A stretch of DNA of 48,683 bases from an uncultured Clostridia bacterium. Lineage in GTDB: Bacteria; Bacillota; Clostridia; Christensenellales; Borkfalkiaceae. Of this stretch, positions 1 through 8,491 are shown one piece after another. Under the pieces are notes generated by a model, which did no database searches, was not told where the DNA came from, and was given only the letters and a program-made list of their open reading frames with translations. The stretch spans positions 1 through 48,683 of the forward strand of contig CANQQM010000003.1 in assembly GCA_947626005.1 (NCBI GenBank). The letters are read 5' to 3'. The number at the start of each line of letters is the position of its first letter. Position 1 is the first letter of the stretch. A program made the translations under genes and the position numbers.

Positions 1-591
1 CTTGTGCGCACTCACCGAGTAGAGGTCGATCTCCTTCGGAAGGCGGAAGGGAATTTTTCCGAACGCCTGCACGCCGTCGCTGTGGAAGAGGGTGCGGGGA
101 TTTTTCGCCTTGACCGCCTTCGCAAGCGCCGCAACGTCGTTCACGGCGCCCGTTTCGTTGTTGACATGGACGACGGAGACGAGCGACGTCTTTTCGTCGA
201 CGAGGGAAAGAAGGGCGTCGGAGTCGACGCTCCCGTCCCTATTAAGGGGCGCAAAGCGGGGTTCGACCCCCCTGTTTTTGAGTTCGTTGAAGCTCCGAAA
301 GACGGCGGCGTGCTCCCCCGCCGTCGTGACGGCGTTCCCCCGCCGCGCCGCGCTGAATACGGCTTGGTTGTCTGCCTCCGTCCCTCCCGAAGTAAAGATG
401 AGGGAGAAATTCTCCCCGTCCGCGACAAGGGAACAGAGCCCCTGCCGCGCCTTCTTCAAGAGACTTTGCGCGGAAAATCCTCCGCTGTATTTGGCGGAGG
501 GATTGAAGAAGATCTCCTGCGTTTCCCGTTGTGCCCGCGCGAACGCCTCTTCGTTCGGCTTGGTCGTGGCGGCGTTGTCGAGATAGATCAT
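1..591 (-). CDS. Cysteine desulfurase (NifS/IscS-like), 3' end cut by window
   Basis: PLP-dependent class V aminotransferase that takes sulfur from L-cysteine for Fe-S cluster or tRNA thiolation. The minus-strand frame begins ATG-ATC-TAT-CTC and reads MIYLDNAATTKPNEEA, the classic N-terminus of the family. It continues with SGGTEADNQAV (cofactor phosphate region), GEHAAV and HVNNETGAV, and reaches SAHK exactly at the window edge. That lysine is the expected PLP-binding residue. About 197 codons are visible, roughly half of the usual 380-400. The start overlaps the stop of the upstream membrane protein gene as ATGA, which implies translational coupling at the end of the arginine operon. The exact subfamily (NifS, IscS or SufS) cannot be decided from this half. 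Confidence 0.93.
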   Translation of the reverse strand, partial: MIYLDNAATTKPNEEAFARAQRETQEIFFNPSAKYSGGFSAQSLLKKARQGLCSLVADGENFSLIFTSGGTEADNQAVFSAARRGNAVTTAGEHAAVFRSFNELKNRGVEPRFAPLNRDGSVDSDALLSLVDEKTSLVSVVHVNNETGAVNDVAALAKAVKAKNPRTLFHSDGVQAFGKIPFRLPKEIDLYSVSAHK

Positions 592-1208
592 TTCTGCTCC
601 AGCTTGGTCCTGCCCGCCGCGAGAACGAGATACTCGAGCAGCATCCGCCGACATTCGAGAATGTAGATCATCTTGGCGATGGACGTCGAATACACGATGT
701 AGATGAATTCCTTCCCCTCGATCGGTTCACGGTTCGAGGTGCATTTTTTGGGGCGCTTCCCGTCGAGGCCGCGGCAGGCGCGTTCGTAGGCGTCGCTCTC
801 CACCCAACCGATCTGGAGGATGCTGTCCGCCTTGAGCGTCGTGAGATATTTGCGCTTTTTTCCGTTGATGACCTTGGTGATGCGCAGTTCGTCCTCGACG
901 AAAACATAGTCGTAGCTCACGTTGAAGCGGTTTTTGAGGAACCAGAATATGAGTCCCACTCCGAGGAAGATCGCGATCATGCCGAACCACTGCACGAAGG
1001 CAAAGATGCGGGCGAAGGTGTAGACCGTCCCGTCCTCCGCGACCGTGGAGTCGAGCACGTTGACGACATAGGTGAAGGAGAAGGAGGCGATGAACGCCCC
1101 GATGACAAAGCAGATGACCGCCAAGATAAAGAATACGCGGTAATATTTTTCCTCCGTCTTGCTCCGCGCCGAGGTGGCGCTCTCCTCATAAAAACCGTCG
1201 CGGACCAT
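588..1208 (-). CDS. Two-TM membrane protein, unknown function
   Basis: A 206-residue protein I do not recognise. It has a short charged N-terminus, two hydrophobic segments at about residues 24-48 and 66-91, and then a soluble C-terminal part of about 110 residues rich in beta-prone stretches and basic residues. The arrangement resembles small bacterial membrane proteins with a PH-like tail, but this is only an impression. Its ATG overlaps the carB-dapF stop by one base (TGATG), and its TGA overlaps the desulfurase start, so it is translated as part of the arg-car operon. A second small protein with a similar layout lies at 12952-13398. No catalytic motif is visible. Confidence 0.8.
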   Translation of the reverse strand: MVRDGFYEESATSARSKTEEKYYRVFFILAVICFVIGAFIASFSFTYVVNVLDSTVAEDGTVYTFARIFAFVQWFGMIAIFLGVGLIFWFLKNRFNVSYDYVFVEDELRITKVINGKKRKYLTTLKADSILQIGWVESDAYERACRGLDGKRPKKCTSNREPIEGKEFIYIVYSTSIAKMIYILECRRMLLEYLVLAAGRTKLEQK

Positions 1209-4200
1209 CAGAATTCCACCGTCCCTTCATAGATTTTTTCGACGTTCCCCGTCAGCGTCACCGTACCGTCGAGGTGATAGCGCACGATGAGGTCTCCCCC
1301 GCGGAGTTTTACGGTGATATCCGTATCTGCGCGGCAATAGCCGTTGATAACGCTCGCGACCGCGGCGGCCGCCGCCCCCGTTCCGCAGGCGTAGGTCTCC
1401 CCGTTCCCCCGCTCCCAAACGCGCATTTTGACCGTGCTTTCGTTGACGACGCGCACGAATTCGACGTTTGTCTTTCCGGGGAAATATTCGCTCTCCTCGA
1501 TCTTGGGCCCGACGACGCCGACGGGCACGTCGTCCACCTTGTCGCAGAAGATGACGCAGTGCGGGTTGCCGAGATTGACGAGGGTGACTTTATACGTCTC
1601 CTCTCCGATGCGCATGGGCTTTCCGACGATGCGGTCCCCCTTCCAGACGGACGGGATCTTCTCGCCGCGGAGTTCCGCGACGCCGAGTTCGACGGTCGCC
1701 GAAGTGACGACGCCGCCGAAGCAATACACCTTGACCGTCTTGATGCCGCTCATCGTCTCGATGGTCATGACTTCCTTCTTCGCGATGCCCGACTCATAGA
1801 GATATTTGGCGACGCAGCGGATCGCGTTGCCCGCCATCAGCCCCTCCGAGCCGTCCTGATTGAAGATGCGCATGCGCGCATCGGCGACCGAAGAGCGTTC
1901 GATGAGCACGATCCCGTCCCCGCCGATGCCATAGTGGCGGTCGACGAAGTTGATCGCAAGCGATTCGGGGCAAGGGATCTGCCCGTCGAGGTTTTCGAAG
2001 TAGATATAGTCGTTCCCGCAGGACTGCATCTTGAGGAAGTGCAGCTCCGTCTTTTTGGTGCGGAGGCGGTTGATGTCGACAAGTTCGGTGTTGTATTCGG
2101 TGAATTTGCTTGCGATGATGTCGCAGAGCGCGTTCGCCGTGTCGAGCGACGTCAAGACGGTGATGCCGAGAAGGATCGCATGATGGTGAAGTTCGATGTA
2201 GTCGGCAATGGAATCGACGTCCGTCTTTCCCGTATAGATGATGTAATCGATCTTCCCGTCGTCCATGAGCTTGCACACCTGTTTGGTGGCTTTGAGCCGT
2301 TCGACGACGGTGACCTCGACGCCGAGGTCGGAGATGACTTTCGCCGTCCCCGCCGTCGCGTACAGGTTGCAGCCGAGGTCGGCGAACTTCTTCGCGATGG
2401 AGACGAGTTCGAACTTGTCCTGATCGTTGACGGTGAAATACACGCCGACGGGCTTTTGCGGCGTCGGATGGCACATTTTGAACCCCGCCGAGACAAGGCC
2501 CTTGAAGAGCGCCTCCTCGATCGTCTTGCCGATGCCGAGCACCTCCCCCGTCGACTTCATCTCGGGGCCGAGCTGGGAGTTGACGTCGTTGAGTTTTTCG
2601 AAGGAGAAAACGGGCACTTTGACGGCGACGTAGGGAGAATTGGGATAGAGCCCCGTCCCGTAGCCGAGCTTTTTGAGCTTCGCGCCCGCCATGATCTTGG
2701 TGGCGAGCTCCACCATCGGCACTCCCGTCACCTTGGAGATATACGGGATGGTGCGCGAGGCACGCGGATTGACCTCGATGACGTAAAGTTCGTTGCGGTA
2801 GATGAGATACTGGATGTTAATGAGCCCCTTCGTCTTGAGCTCGAGGGCAAGCTGGGTGGAGACCTCCACGATGCGCCCGAGCATCGCGTCGGTCAGGCGG
2901 TAAGGCGGATAGACGGCGATGGAGTCGCCCGAATGCACGCCCGCGCGCTCGACGTGCTGCATGATCCCGGGGATGAGTACGTCCACCCCGTCGGAAATGG
3001 CGTCGACCTCGAGTTCGCTCCCCATGAGGTATTTGTCGCACAGCACGGGGTTTTCGATGTGCTGGGCGAGAATGACGTCCATATAGCGGGAGATGTCGTT
3101 CTCGGTGAAGGCGATGGTCATGTTCTGCCCGCCGATGACATAGGAAGGACGGAGAAGCACGGGATAGCCGAGCTGTTCGGCGGCGCGGATCGCCTCCTCC
3201 TTCGTCATGACGGTGAGCCCCTTCGGACGGGCGATGTGGTAGCGCTCGAGAAGTTCGTCGAAGCGTTCGCGGTCCTCGGCGATGTCCACGCTGTCCGCGC
3301 TCGTGCCGAGGATGCGGACGCCCGCCTTTGCGAGATAGCCGCACAGCTTGATCGCCGTCTGGCCGCCGAAGGTGATGACGACCCCGTACGGCTTTTCGAC
3401 GTCGATGACGTTCTGAACGTCCTCGGGCGTCAGCGATTCGAAGTACAGCCTGTCCGCCGTGTCGAAGTCGGTCGAGACGGTCTCGGGGTTGTTGTTGATG
3501 ATGATGACCTCGTAGCCGAGCTCCTTGAGCGTCCACACGCAGTGCACCGAGGAGTAGTCGAATTCGATCCCCTGCCCGATGCGGATGGGCCCCGACCCGA
3601 TGACGATGACCCGACGCTTTTTGCTCTTCTCGACGAAGGGCTTTGCCTCGTCGTGGGCAAGGTCGTCGTAGGTCGAATAGAAATAGGGCGTGACCGCGGC
3701 GAACTCGGCGGCGCAGGTGTCGACCATTTTGAACGCCGCCCGACGGTGCGCCGGGAGTTTTTCGCCCGAGAAACGCGCAAGCGCGGCGTCGGTATAGCCG
3801 AGCCGCTTGCCCTCCGCGTATTGCTTCCGCGTGAGCTTCTTCCCCGCGATCGACGCCTCGAAGCGGACGAGGTTTTCGAGCTTATACAAAAACCACTCGT
3901 CGATCTTCGTGACGCTGTAGATCTCCCCGACGGAGATCCCGACTTTAAGGGCGGCGTACACCGCGAAGAGGCGTTCGTCTGTCTGTTTTGTGATTTCGAC
4001 CGCGAGCTGTTCGCGGTTCATCCCCTTGAATTTGGGGTGATTGAGGGTGTCGAGGGAAATTTCCGCCCCGCGCACCGCCTTCATGATCGCCTGCTCGAAG
4101 GAGGAGCCGATCGCCATGACCTCCCCCGTCGCCTTCATTCTCGACCCGAGCGCACGGCCCGCGTACAGGAATTTGTCGAAGGGCCACTTGGGGAGCTTGA

Positions 4201-5263
4201 CGACGACGTAGTCGAGGGTGGGTTCGAAGCAGGCGAAGGTCTTGCCCGTGACGTCGTTTTTGATCTCGTCGAGGGTGTAGCCGAGCGCGATCTTCGTCGA
4301 GACCTTTGCGATGGGATAGCCCGTCGCCTTACTTGCAAGCGCCGAGGAGCGCGACACGCGCGGATTGACCTCGATGACCGAATATTCGAAGCTGTCGGGA
4401 TAGAGGGCGAACTGGCAGTTGCATCCCCCTTCGATGCCGAGCTCGGTGATGATGTCGAGGGAGGCGGTGCGGAGCATCTGATACTCCTTGTCGGAGAGGG
4501 TGACGGCGGGCGCGATGACGATGGAATCGCCCGTGTGCACGCCGACGGGGTCGAAGTTCTCCATCGAACAGACGGTGAGCACGTTCCCCGCGCCGTCGCG
4601 CAAGACTTCGAATTCGATCTCCTTCCAGCCGCCGATGTACTTCTCGATGAGGACCTGCGTGATGGGAGAGAGCATGAGCCCGTTGTGCGCGATGAGGCGG
4701 AGCTCCTCTTCGTCTCTTGCGACGCCGCCGCCCGCGCCGCCGAGCGTGAACGCCGGGCGCACGATGACGGGATAGCCGAGCGCTTCCGCGATCGCGACGC
4801 ATTCGTCCTCCGTGTAGGCGACGTCGGAGGGAACGATGGGCTGGCCGATCTTCTTCATCGTCTCTTTGAAGAGCTCCCGATCCTCGGCGCGGTCGATGGC
4901 GTCGAGCTTGGTCCCGATGAGTTTGACCCCCCACTCGTCCAAAAATCCGCTCTTTGCGAGCTTACAGCCCATCGTGAGCCCCGTCTGCCCGCCGAGGGAG
5001 GCGAGAAGGGAGTCCGGCCGCTCCTTGATGATGATGCGCTTCAAGCTGTCCTCGGTGAGCGGCTCGAGGTAAATTTCGTCGGCAAGCATCTTGTCCGTCA
5101 TGATCGTGGCAGGGTTGGAATTGCAGAGAACGACGTTGACGCCCGCATCTTTGAGGACGCGGCACGCCTGCGCGCCCGCATAGTCGAATTCCGCCGCCTG
5201 TCCGATCACGATGGGACCGGATCCGATTACCAATACTTTTTTGATGTCGCTTCTCTTCGGCAT
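1208..5263 (-). CDS. carB: Carbamoyl-phosphate synthase large subunit fused to a DapF-like domain
   Basis: The first ~1065 residues are a complete CarB. They contain the N-terminal ATP-grasp half (VIGSGPIVIGQAAEFDYAG, RPAFTLGGAGGG), the oligomerisation region, the second ATP-grasp half (VIGSGPIRIGQGIEFDYSS, RPSYVIGGQNM, EVNPRASR) and the C-terminal MGS-like allosteric domain. CarB makes carbamoyl phosphate from ammonia supplied by CarA, bicarbonate and two ATP. Without a stop the frame continues from about residue 1073 into a full diaminopimelate epimerase fold of ~275 residues: QSCGNDYIYFE, MRIFNQDGSEG, NPHCVIF, ERGNGETYACGTGA. The second catalytic Cys (about residue 1293) is present. The first is Ala (residue 1144, MAGNAIRC instead of MCGNGIRC), so normal two-base epimerisation is doubtful. 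The start is set by AAGGTG 8 bases upstream of ATG; carA ends 34 bases before. A separate intact dapF lies at 25091-25936. Confidence 0.95.
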   Translation of the reverse strand: MPKRSDIKKVLVIGSGPIVIGQAAEFDYAGAQACRVLKDAGVNVVLCNSNPATIMTDKMLADEIYLEPLTEDSLKRIIIKERPDSLLASLGGQTGLTMGCKLAKSGFLDEWGVKLIGTKLDAIDRAEDRELFKETMKKIGQPIVPSDVAYTEDECVAIAEALGYPVIVRPAFTLGGAGGGVARDEEELRLIAHNGLMLSPITQVLIEKYIGGWKEIEFEVLRDGAGNVLTVCSMENFDPVGVHTGDSIVIAPAVTLSDKEYQMLRTASLDIITELGIEGGCNCQFALYPDSFEYSVIEVNPRVSRSSALASKATGYPIAKVSTKIALGYTLDEIKNDVTGKTFACFEPTLDYVVVKLPKWPFDKFLYAGRALGSRMKATGEVMAIGSSFEQAIMKAVRGAEISLDTLNHPKFKGMNREQLAVEITKQTDERLFAVYAALKVGISVGEIYSVTKIDEWFLYKLENLVRFEASIAGKKLTRKQYAEGKRLGYTDAALARFSGEKLPAHRRAAFKMVDTCAAEFAAVTPYFYSTYDDLAHDEAKPFVEKSKKRRVIVIGSGPIRIGQGIEFDYSSVHCVWTLKELGYEVIIINNNPETVSTDFDTADRLYFESLTPEDVQNVIDVEKPYGVVITFGGQTAIKLCGYLAKAGVRILGTSADSVDIAEDRERFDELLERYHIARPKGLTVMTKEEAIRAAEQLGYPVLLRPSYVIGGQNMTIAFTENDISRYMDVILAQHIENPVLCDKYLMGSELEVDAISDGVDVLIPGIMQHVERAGVHSGDSIAVYPPYRLTDAMLGRIVEVSTQLALELKTKGLINIQYLIYRNELYVIEVNPRASRTIPYISKVTGVPMVELATKIMAGAKLKKLGYGTGLYPNSPYVAVKVPVFSFEKLNDVNSQLGPEMKSTGEVLGIGKTIEEALFKGLVSAGFKMCHPTPQKPVGVYFTVNDQDKFELVSIAKKFADLGCNLYATAGTAKVISDLGVEVTVVERLKATKQVCKLMDDGKIDYIIYTGKTDVDSIADYIELHHHAILLGITVLTSLDTANALCDIIASKFTEYNTELVDINRLRTKKTELHFLKMQSCGNDYIYFENLDGQIPCPESLAINFVDRHYGIGGDGIVLIERSSVADARMRIFNQDGSEGLMAGNAIRCVAKYLYESGIAKKEVMTIETMSGIKTVKVYCFGGVVTSATVELGVAELRGEKIPSVWKGDRIVGKPMRIGEETYKVTLVNLGNPHCVIFCDKVDDVPVGVVGPKIEESEYFPGKTNVEFVRVVNESTVKMRVWERGNGETYACGTGAAAAAVASVINGYCRADTDITVKLRGGDLIVRYHLDGTVTLTGNVEKIYEGTVEF

Positions 5264-5297
5264 ATCTGCACCTTGATGGATTCGGATGACGCCCGCA

Positions 5298-6353
5298 TTA
5301 CCCTTTCATGCGGGCGAGAAAAGTATCGAAAAGGAAGTTCGCGTCGTGCGGGCCCGAGCACGCCTCGGGGTGGAACTGCACGGTGAACGCGTTGAGCTCG
5401 GGATAGTCGACCCCTTCGCAGGTGCCGTCGTTCCCGTTGACGAAGGAGAGCGTTCCGCACTTTAAGCAATCGCTCACGACTTCGTAGCCGTGGTTTTGGG
5501 AGGAGATGAATACCCGCCCCGTTTTGACTTCTTTGACGGGCTGGTTGGAGCCGCGGTGGCCGTACTTCATCTTGCGCGTCTGCCCGCCCATCGCGAGCGC
5601 GAAGAGCTGATGTCCGAGGCAGATGCCGAAGATGGGCTTCTTCCCCGCGAGCTTTGCGAGATTTGCGATGATCTCGGGGTTGTCGGCGGGATCGCCGGGG
5701 CCGTTCGAGAGCATGATGCCGTCGGGGCGGAGCGCAAGCGTCTCCTCCGCCGTATAAAAGGCGGGGACGACGGTCACGCGGCAGCCGCGGCGGACAAGTT
5801 CCCGTTCGATGTTGCGCTTGGCGCCGAAGTCGTATAAGACGACGTGCGGCCCCCCTTCCTTCCCCGAAGCGTAGGGCGCTTTGACGGTCGTCGCGCCGAC
5901 GGCGCCCGTCACGCGGTAGGCGGCAAGCGTTTCGAAGTCGTGAAAAGGACGGAAGGTGATCGCCGCGTTCATGACCCCCGCCTCCCGCACGATGCGGGTG
6001 AGTTCGCGGGTGTCGATGCCGTACACGGCGGGGATCCCCTGCCCTTTGAGATAATTTTCGAGCGTCGTCTCACTGCGGAAATTGGAGGGCGCGTCGCACT
6101 TCTCCCGCACGATATAGGCGCTCACCCAACACTTTTCGCTCTCGAAGTCGGCGGGGATCACCCCGTAGTTGCCGATGAGGGGAAAGGTCTGCGTGACGAT
6201 CTGTCCGAAGTAGCTCGGATCGGTGAGCGTCTCGAGATAGCCCGTCATGCCCGTCGTAAAGACGAGCTCGCCGACCGTCTCCCGTTCCGCGCCGAAGGAG
6301 ACCCCCTCGAACACCTTTCCGTTTTGCAGCGTGACGTAGATTTTTTTCTCCAT
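5298..6353 (-). CDS. carA: Carbamoyl-phosphate synthase small subunit (glutaminase)
   Basis: A 351-residue glutamine amidotransferase subunit that hydrolyses glutamine and channels ammonia to CarB for arginine and pyrimidine synthesis. The N-terminal CPSase small-chain domain (FTTGMTGYLETLTDPSY) is followed by a class I GATase domain with the nucleophile in GICLGHQ (Cys about 245) and the His/Glu pair in FHPEACSGP near the C-terminus. The start MEKKIYVTLQNG was chosen because longer upstream frames read into argF; GAGGAAGG lies directly before the ATG, a short spacing. The gene starts 10 bases after argF and precedes carB. Length is normal for the family. Confidence 0.97.
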   Translation of the reverse strand: MEKKIYVTLQNGKVFEGVSFGAERETVGELVFTTGMTGYLETLTDPSYFGQIVTQTFPLIGNYGVIPADFESEKCWVSAYIVREKCDAPSNFRSETTLENYLKGQGIPAVYGIDTRELTRIVREAGVMNAAITFRPFHDFETLAAYRVTGAVGATTVKAPYASGKEGGPHVVLYDFGAKRNIERELVRRGCRVTVVPAFYTAEETLALRPDGIMLSNGPGDPADNPEIIANLAKLAGKKPIFGICLGHQLFALAMGGQTRKMKYGHRGSNQPVKEVKTGRVFISSQNHGYEVVSDCLKCGTLSFVNGNDGTCEGVDYPELNAFTVQFHPEACSGPHDANFLFDTFLARMKG

Positions 6354-6363
6354 ACCTTCCTCT

Positions 6364-7269
6364 TCAGCGAAGGACCTTGCACAGGACCGCTTTCTGGGCG
6401 TGCAGACGGTTCTCCGCCTCGTCGAAGATCTCGTTCGCGTGCGCCTCGAACACCTCTGCCGTGATCTCTTCGCCGCGGTGGGCGGGAAGGCAGTGGAGAA
6501 CGATCGCATCCTTTTTGGCCGCGTGCATCACGGCGTCGTCTACGCAGAAGCCGCGAAACGCCGCCGCCCGCTTTTCCCGCTCTTCCTCCTGCCCCATCGA
6601 CGCCCAGACGTCGGTATAGACGACGTCGGCGTCCGAAGCCGCCTCTTCGGGGCTCTCCGTCTCGAAGTATTCCCCTTCCTTCTTCGCCCATTCGACGAGC
6701 TCCGCGTCGGGGGAATAGCCCTTCGGACAGGCGATCGAGAACTTCATGCCCATGCGGACGGCGCCGACGATGAGCGAATTCGCCATGTTGTTCCCGTCGC
6801 CGACAAAGCAGAGCTTTAAGCCCTTAAAGGAGCCCTTGTACTCGCGGATCGTCATGAGGTCCGCAAGCACCTGACAGGGATGGCAATAGTCGGTGAGCCC
6901 GTTGATGACGGGGATCGTCCCGTAGCGGGCAAGCGATTCCACTTCCTCCTGATCGAAGGTGCGGATCATGATCGCGTCGAGCATGCGGGAGAGCACCCTT
7001 GCGGTGTCCTGAACGGGTTCGCCCCGCCCGATCTGAAGGTCTCTCGAGGAGAGGAAGAGCGGACGGCCGCCGAGGTCGGACATGCCGACCTCGAAGGAGA
7101 CGCGGGTGCGCGTCGACGACTTTTGGAAGATCATGCCGAGCGTCTTTCCCTTGAGATAGCCCGTCTGGTCCACCCCGCTCTTGCGCTCGTATTTGAGCTG
7201 ATCGGCGAGGTTGAGGATGGAGAGGATCTCTTCGCGGGAGAGATCGCGGAGTTTGAGAAGATGTTTCAT
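6364..7269 (-). CDS. argF: Ornithine carbamoyltransferase
   Basis: Transfers the carbamoyl group from carbamoyl phosphate to ornithine to give citrulline. The 301-residue sequence has the carbamoyl-phosphate motif SSTRTR (residues 51-56), the HPCQ motif in DYCHPCQVLAD, and the ornithine-loop motif HCLPAHRGEEI near the C-terminus. Its ATG overlaps the argD stop (ATGA), and carA follows after 10 bases, so the enzyme and its carbamoyl-phosphate source are made from one message. The biosynthetic (ArgF) role is inferred from this operon rather than the catabolic one. Confidence 0.97.
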   Translation of the reverse strand: MKHLLKLRDLSREEILSILNLADQLKYERKSGVDQTGYLKGKTLGMIFQKSSTRTRVSFEVGMSDLGGRPLFLSSRDLQIGRGEPVQDTARVLSRMLDAIMIRTFDQEEVESLARYGTIPVINGLTDYCHPCQVLADLMTIREYKGSFKGLKLCFVGDGNNMANSLIVGAVRMGMKFSIACPKGYSPDAELVEWAKKEGEYFETESPEEAASDADVVYTDVWASMGQEEEREKRAAAFRGFCVDDAVMHAAKKDAIVLHCLPAHRGEEITAEVFEAHANEIFDEAENRLHAQKAVLCKVLR

Positions 7270-8429
7270 TTGAGTACCTCTTTGAGGATCGAAAGACCCT
7301 CGTCCATTTCAAGTTTTGTGATCGTGAGCGGAGGCACGAGGCGGAGTTTGTCGTGGGCGGTGAGGACGAGAAGCCCCCGCTCGAGGCACTGCCGCGCGAC
7401 CTCCTTGCTGTTCTTTTCGACGGAGAGCCCGATCATGAGCCCGATGCCGCTCACCCCTTTCACGCCGTCGAACTGCGCAAGTTTGGTGCGAAGATAGTCC
7501 GCTTTTGCCCGAACTTCGAGGAGAAGCGCCTCGTCGATGCGGGAAACGATATTGACCGCCGCCGCACAGGAGACGGGGTTCCCGCCGAACGTCGAGCCGT
7601 GGTCGCCCGCCGAAAAGACGTCTGCCGTCTTGCCGAAGAAGAGGCAGGCGCCGATGGGAAGTCCGCCCGCAAGCCCCTTCGCCGTCGTCACGAGGTCGGG
7701 GTGCAATCCGTAGTGCTCGTAGGCGAAGTATTTCCCCGTCCTGCCGTTCCCCGACTGCACTTCGTCGCAGATGAGGAGGATATCCCGCTTCTCGCATTCG
7801 CGGGCAAGGGCTCGGGTGAACGGGAGAGAGAGCTCGTTGACGCCGCCCTCCCCCTGCACGCATTCGATGATAATTGCGGCGACCCGCTCGTCGAGGGCCT
7901 TATTCAGCCCTTCCTCGGTCGGCGGGAAGGAGGCGACTTCGGGGACGAAGGGTCCGAAGTCGCGGTGAAATTCCTCCTGCCCCGTCGCCGTGAGGGTGAA
8001 GAGCGTCCTGCCGTGAAAGCTCCCCTCGAGGGAGAGGATGCGCTTCCGCCCCTCCCCGTATTTGACGGCGGCGTACTTTCTTGCCGCCTTGAAGGCGCAT
8101 TCGTTGGCCTCCGCGCCAGAATTTCCGAAGAAAACGCGGCTCGCGCCCGTCTTTTTGCAGAGGAGCTCGGCAAGTTTCGCCTGCGGCTCCTGATAGTAGT
8201 AGTTGCTGACGTGCTGGATGCGGTCGAGCTGGGCGATGACCGCCCTCTTCCACTCCTCGTCGCCCGCGCCGAACGCGTTGACGGCGATGCCCGCACCGAA
8301 GTCGATGTATTCCTTTCCGTCCGTCCCGATGAGGGTCGCGCCCTTGCCGCCCTCGAAGGCGACGGGATAGCGCGCATACGTCTTGGCGACGTATTCTCCG
8401 TCGAGCGCCATGATCTTGCTTAGTTCCAT
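7266..8429 (-). CDS. argD: Acetylornithine aminotransferase
   Basis: PLP enzyme of class III (387 residues) that converts N-acetylglutamate semialdehyde to N-acetylornithine; family members can also act in the succinyl-DAP pathway. It shows GNSGAEANECA (cofactor phosphate site), SFHGRT, ICDEVQSGNGRTG, and the PLP lysine in TTAKGLAGGLPIG at about residue 245. GGAGGAAC stands just ahead of the ATG. The gene is separated from argB by 57 bases that hold an intrinsic terminator hairpin, so argD and everything downstream may be made at a lower level than argJ-argB. Confidence 0.96.
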   Translation of the reverse strand: MELSKIMALDGEYVAKTYARYPVAFEGGKGATLIGTDGKEYIDFGAGIAVNAFGAGDEEWKRAVIAQLDRIQHVSNYYYQEPQAKLAELLCKKTGASRVFFGNSGAEANECAFKAARKYAAVKYGEGRKRILSLEGSFHGRTLFTLTATGQEEFHRDFGPFVPEVASFPPTEEGLNKALDERVAAIIIECVQGEGGVNELSLPFTRALARECEKRDILLICDEVQSGNGRTGKYFAYEHYGLHPDLVTTAKGLAGGLPIGACLFFGKTADVFSAGDHGSTFGGNPVSCAAAVNIVSRIDEALLLEVRAKADYLRTKLAQFDGVKGVSGIGLMIGLSVEKNSKEVARQCLERGLLVLTAHDKLRLVPPLTITKLEMDEGLSILKEVLK

Positions 8430-8466
8430 TTGTTCCTCCGCGCCGAAGCGCTTTTCCGCTATCGTG

Positions 8467-8491
8467 AAAAAAACTGATTTGAAAAATCAGT
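8467..8491 (-). terminator. Intrinsic terminator or attenuator between argB and argD
   Basis: On the minus strand an 8-bp stem ACTGATTT/AAATCAGT with loop TTC is followed at once by a run of T. The argB stop codon TGA lies inside the 5' arm, so ribosomes terminating at argB would mask the stem. I see no new promoter between it and argD, which suggests partial read-through control within the operon. Confidence 0.7.

Noticed and set aside
1274-5386. A plus-strand open frame of about 1370 codons antisense to carB
   Set aside because: It mirrors carB codon by codon, has no ribosome site, and its product is rich in Asp, Arg and Val without any motif. GC-rich third positions on the real strand remove stops from this antisense frame.
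7353-8423. Plus-strand open frame of 356 codons antisense to argD
   Set aside because: Same effect as above; argD on the other strand has all family motifs.
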